From the NCBI GenBank assembly GCA_022829145.1, contig CM040748.1, positions 5,474,501-5,538,500 of the forward strand: a stretch of DNA of 64,000 nucleotides. The letters are read 5' to 3'. This DNA comes from Albula goreensis (lineage: Eukaryota; Chordata; Actinopteri; Albuliformes; Albulidae). Below the pieces are notes generated by a model that was not told where the DNA came from, did not search any database, and saw nothing but the letters and a program-made list of their open reading frames with translations. The position numbers were made by a program, and so were the translations under genes. Below, one piece after another: positions 59,725-64,000 of this stretch; positions within the stretch are counted from its first letter, which is position 1, and each line of letters begins with the position of its first letter.

Positions 59725-60785
59725 TCAGTGATATTTCCTCCAACGGTCATGCTCTGGGTAAAAAAGGAGACATGCTCAAAAGAAAGCAACGCTTTTTAAA
59801 AATAAACAAAAATATATTAACAGTTTGACATTAATTTTAATGTCTCTACAAATACTCACTGATGTGATCGTATTCCCACACGTAGCTCATGACGACGTAA
59901 CCTGCAAGGACCATAGCAATTCCACCAATGCCTCCCTTCCTCACATTAATATACTTGTTGTAGTATCTGTCGTATCCTGAAAGAAAAAAAACTCACATTA
60001 ATGGACATGGTTCAAATGCGGTACGGAGCAGTCACTTCTTTCTGTTAGCAACAGGAGGCGACACTAACCTCTGCGAACACCTGCGATGAGACCGTTGGGC
60101 GAGAGGTCCTTGGTGCCTACCCAAGTCATTAGCTCCCCTAATTTAACGTCCATCAGCGCCTTATCGGCCAGGGGTACTGCACAACAGATTGAACGATTTG
60201 GTTGACGTTACACGTCGGTTATAACTACAGCACACGGACACATGTTTATAAAAAAACAACTATAAAGAATAATATGCAACCAAATCTATCATTCTCCATT
60301 TGATGAAGTCTGACAGTGTAGGTAGTTAATCATTACAATGAGAAGACAGTAGCGCACGAATTATTAGCCACAGCTAGGTCGTGAGCAGTGAAAGTACACA
60401 GTGCACTTCAGTGAAAATTGAAAAGTGAAAGTCAACATAGTTAATACTCTGCAGCTTTCTATGTATTCCTGCAAGGAGAGAGCACATTGCTATCTTATCT
60501 AAAACCAGACAGATAAGATGTGCTATTTCCAAACAGACACTATCCTAGCTAGCTACATGGTTAGACATGAGTGACTGCAAAGTCCTTGAAAGCAATATGT
60601 GCACGTCTCGGCCCCTGCTGAGATTCCAAAGCGACATGTGCTGCTAGCTGTTACAGCTACTATTTACACTCTCAGAACTGTATGTGCATACCAACTCTGC
60701 ATTAGTATACATGTTAAACGGTGACAGTTATCCGCAGCACATTACTACACCGAATAGATGGTTCCATACCTGGTTTGTCCGCCAT
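59725..60785 (-). CDS. ATP5MF: ATP5MF, mitochondrial ATP synthase membrane subunit f
   Basis: Single-pass subunit of the F1Fo ATP synthase membrane sector. Exons in transcript order: 60785-60770, 60176-60069, 59976-59860, 59753-59725, giving 89 aa (human long isoform 94). Seen: KLGELMTWVG, DLSPNGLIAGVRRGYDRYYN and KYINVRKGG (all close to human), one membrane helix (IGGIAMVLAGYVVMSYVW, about residues 58-75), and the C-terminal RKYH as in human. The start ATG 60785 is the first of the exon and encodes MADKP. Frame intact and phases agree. It lies upstream of PTCD1 on the same strand, as in human. Confidence 0.96.
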
Positions 60786-61759
60786 CTTGCACACCAGAAA
60801 AGTTATGAAGATTGGACCTTTGCGAACACCGTATCGTCTTGGTATAAACGAATTAAAAAATGCGTTGCGTCTGACAGAATTAAAGTCCCACCCACATGAG
60901 CAAGTCTCTCAGGGCGCGTCCCAATAGTCTGATGTCCAATGTCCCAGTATTAAAGGAGGGAGCGGATGAGATAATAGTGGACGAAAGGAGCATTTTGACC
61001 TAACCTATGTGTCCTTAGCCAAAGTCAGCGCCACTGCACTCCATTTTTCAGGCATGGGGAGTCTAGGAACAAACCAGGTTTTGATAATGTAACCAGTAAT
61101 TTTCCTGTGCTTGGTTGTGTATATTTTGAAGTCAGCTTCCTGACTTGCTTTCTTCACATGAATAAAACCTTTTATTAAGCGGTGATTATATTTCCTGTGT
61201 CCCATAATTTCAGGTATTCACAAAAACAGTGCAGGTACTTATTGATTTGCAAATCACCAGGTGCTGGCGCTCAAAACGAGTAGAGCAGGCAGGCAGTGAA
61301 AAGGGGACAAAGTGCAAGGGGGAAAAGGCAACAGCATGCTCTAGTGTGACACACGGCAAATGAATCATTATTTAAAAACATGTTCAAACCGCTGCTACAA
61401 ATAACAGGATAAAGTATTGAAATATAATAATGCATGTAAGTGGGATAAAATAGCTGATTCATTTTCAGCATGTGTAGGCTACATATTCAGCTATTGGCAT
61501 TGCAATGAGGTACAAATCCTGAACACAGAGGTCCAAACAGTGAATTTCAGGCCTTGCTCTTGCAGAAATTAAAGACTTTGTTTAAGCGCAATTGAAATTA
61601 AAGCATATAGAATTTTAAAAATCAAAATTAAACACAGTCAGAGCAATTTATTTATTTTCATTTAGAATTTCATTTCATCATAGGATTCTTCTTACGTCTC
61701 TTGTCCATGTTTGTTTGTGATTTTGATGTTGGATGGTTTGATGTTGTAAGGGGGTTGGT

Positions 61760-61772
61760 CCACTAGGGGGAG
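61760..61772 (+). promoter_or_regulatory. CTCF-like site
   Basis: CCACTAGGGGGAG matches the core CCASYAGRKGGC at 11 of 12 positions. It is the best match I noticed; weaker ones lie near 17559, 22543 and 51582. Confidence 0.45.
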
Positions 61773-62924
61773 TTGGAAGCACCCTTTGTGCTCTGGTAGC
61801 CAGACATCATATCGTGCTCAGTGATGTGAAGTCTGATTAAGTGGTTTTCACGTTCTGCACAGTGCCTTGTGACTGTTTCATTATTCCACAACCAAGTTTA
61901 ATATGAACTTTTCAGCGCTGTATTTACCTCCCTGAGACATATTTAACTATTCCTCTTTCGGATGATTTTTTTTTTTACTGTGGAAATACTTTGGCATTTT
62001 TAAGATTTGAAAAAAAATCTTTTTTCCATCCCTTTACGTTGAAGGCCTTGTGCTAAAATAAATGTATTTACAATGATAAAGAATGTGCTAAGTGGAAGTG
62101 TAATGACTAATCAGTGATCGTACTAAGGCACACAAGTGAATTAGGCTAATATCAATCTGTTTGGCTGACCCTTCTTACATGACCAGAGTCTGACATTTCC
62201 TATTATGAAAGGAAATAAGCCATTTAGTGAGGCTGGATTGGGCTCTTTGGTTTAAATAGTCAGCTACTGCTCATTAATCCACTGATACTTATAAACTACC
62301 TCTAAATCCCATGAAACATTTGAATCAATGTATAATCTGTAATAAAAGTGCACCCTGTAAATGTTTCTATTCACATTTATTGCCACAGCAGTGCTAATAT
62401 TTGCTAGCTGTAATATTTTGTGAATTTATTTATTTATTTATTTTTTTTTATAATTAGCCCTTATAAAATAAGAGTTGGGATTCTCTGAAGTGATGCAAAT
62501 TCATGATTTATTCATGTTATTTTCATTACTTTAAGTTTTCAAATACACACTTCAAGCAGAAGAGATATATCGTTGATTGTTTTATAAACTTATTCATATA
62601 TGCTTCCCTGCAGTAGAAAGACAGGGTAAACCTAACTTGCAGTCACCGACAAATATTTAGAGCTGTATATGTTGGATATGTAATTATCACTCTGGAGTTT
62701 AGGATTCCAGTTGTTTAGCGATTATTCCATTGAGGCCCCTGCTTCCATATTCAGCAGCCTGTCTTCAGGGTGTGATTGTGTATTATTCCATGAATCAAAA
62801 GTGACACCTGGCCTGATTGTCCTTTCTGAAGAGCACAGACTAACCCAGTAAGGCCTCACAGAGCACCTTGTAAGTCAAAGCTAGCATTGCAGGGAGGAGG
62901 TGACAGCATAATCATTGTTAAACA

Positions 62925-62942
62925 CTGTTGCCCTGGCAACAG
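62925..62942. promoter_or_regulatory. Perfect RFX X-box palindrome
   Basis: CTGTTGCCCTGGCAACAG contains GTTGCC-N2-GGCAAC, the full symmetric RFX consensus, and the 2-base flanks are also palindromic. It lies in gene-free DNA, so any target is unknown. Confidence 0.55.
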
Positions 62943-64000
62943 GGGAAACATGTTAGAAGCAGACCAGCGCTTATTAAAATGTTTTAGATCTCTGAAGTGA
63001 ACATATACTAAGTAAACATTGTGAGAATAGATGTTTGGCTTGAGCAAACCATGCAAAATTTATCACCATCACTGCGGTATGATTATACTCAGTTTAATTG
63101 AATCAGATGGTATCATGAAACTAGTTGTGGATTTCTGGTTTTTGAACCAAAAAGACATTCAGAATGTAATGTTTCTGTGGCTTCTATGACTGGTAATTTT
63201 AATTTATTGTATTTAAATAATTTGAATTATGTTAACAAACAGAGTCCATTGGCCATCCATCGGACTGGTCATTCACCCACGGGATTGCTGGTTTAGTTTT
63301 AGGTTGACTTTTTAAATAATGGTGGGTTATGTTTCTTGAAATTCTAATGACAACATTAGTATTGATTTAAAAGCTGCTACCAACGCAGAGGTAGGCCATG
63401 CATTTTATTTGTAGTGCTCTGCCATTACAGTATTGTTTGTCTGAATAAAGATTGTGTACATTTAAAATAATTTAAATGCTCCTTGAAATTATAAGGATAT
63501 TCTGCTTTCCTTTTGCTTTCTTGAAGATTAAGACCATTTCCTTTGTAGAGAAGTAATGATAAAAGAAATTGCTGTCATACTGGAAAGACTGCACAGTGGT
63601 TGGCCAGAATCTGACAGCTGAGATGGAACAGTCCAGATGCCAGGGAATCTTATTAAGTCTAATGGTAGAATTAGACAATGTCCCGGTCTGTTCTCAGGGC
63701 GTCCCTAAAGTGAATTAGATTTTGGGGAGAGGGACTGCGGTTTGTTAGTACAGAGATGAATCAGGACCTGGCAAGGCTGCACATTACCATTTAAACTCAT
63801 TTGTATGGGCAAAAGCGCAGCTGTGCTCGTGGCCTAAGAGCAATACATAAAGTCAGCACAAAAACAAGTCATAAACCTTAATAAAGGGACTTTTGCCAGG
63901 TTTTATTGGAATTTTTGACAACTTAAGGAGACTAATCATGTCTGTGCTGTCCTGAGGACACTCTTAAGTTTGGAAAACCTAAAAAGCCAGTGAACCACTT

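Larger units (their letters stand above)
60786..64000. other. Gene-free region beyond ATP5MF
   Basis: The ATP5MF promoter lies in the first few hundred bases (GC-richer near 60910-60920). The rest is AT-rich, with few repeats and no supported exon. It has a CTCF-like site at 61760 and a perfect RFX palindrome at 62925. Several segments (62140-62330, 62750-62960, 63730-63890) look like conserved non-coding DNA by composition, but this cannot be tested here. Confidence 0.5.

Overview
This is vertebrate nuclear DNA, almost certainly from a ray-finned fish. Coding exons are short and separated by GT-AG introns. The non-coding DNA is AT-rich and full of microsatellites and homopolymer runs. The proteins are close orthologues of human genes but fish-like in detail. 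No viral genome, CRISPR array or bacterial feature was seen.

Left half (1-41 kb), all on the plus strand: the last ten coding exons of LLGL1 (cell polarity; the 5' part lies outside the window), then MIEF2 (mitochondrial fission receptor, complete, 454 aa), then SMCR8 (subunit of the C9orf72 complex, complete, 931 aa). These three lie together on human 17p11.2, but there FLII and TOP3A alternate with them on the other strand. I see neither here.

Right half (41-61 kb): an intron-rich minus-strand gene that I do not recognise. It spans about 18 coding exons and encodes about 676-680 aa, with two tandem SUMO-interaction-like motifs and two Cys/His clusters. It is followed by BUD31 (plus; splicing factor, complete, 144 aa), PTCD1 (minus; mitochondrial PPR protein) and ATP5MF (minus; ATP synthase subunit f, complete, 89 aa). 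BUD31-PTCD1-ATP5MF is a human 7q22.1 block, so two blocks that are separate in human are joined here, with the unrecognised gene at the join. The last 3 kb is gene-free.

Two genes carry reading-frame lesions: LLGL1 has one missing base in an exon, and PTCD1 has a 2-base gain in one exon and a 1-base loss in the next. The other genes read cleanly, so sequencing or assembly indels are the first suspicion, but real decay cannot be excluded.

The non-coding DNA holds a three-copy inverted-repeat element (MITE-like, terminal motif TGAGGTTTCATG), two minisatellites (33-bp and 44-bp units), a strong hairpin, candidate tRNA-derived SINEs, and several matches to known regulatory motifs (RFX X-box, CTCF, octamer/homeodomain, ETS, E-box). 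Gene calls rest on remembered family sequences and on splice-phase consistency. No database search was possible.
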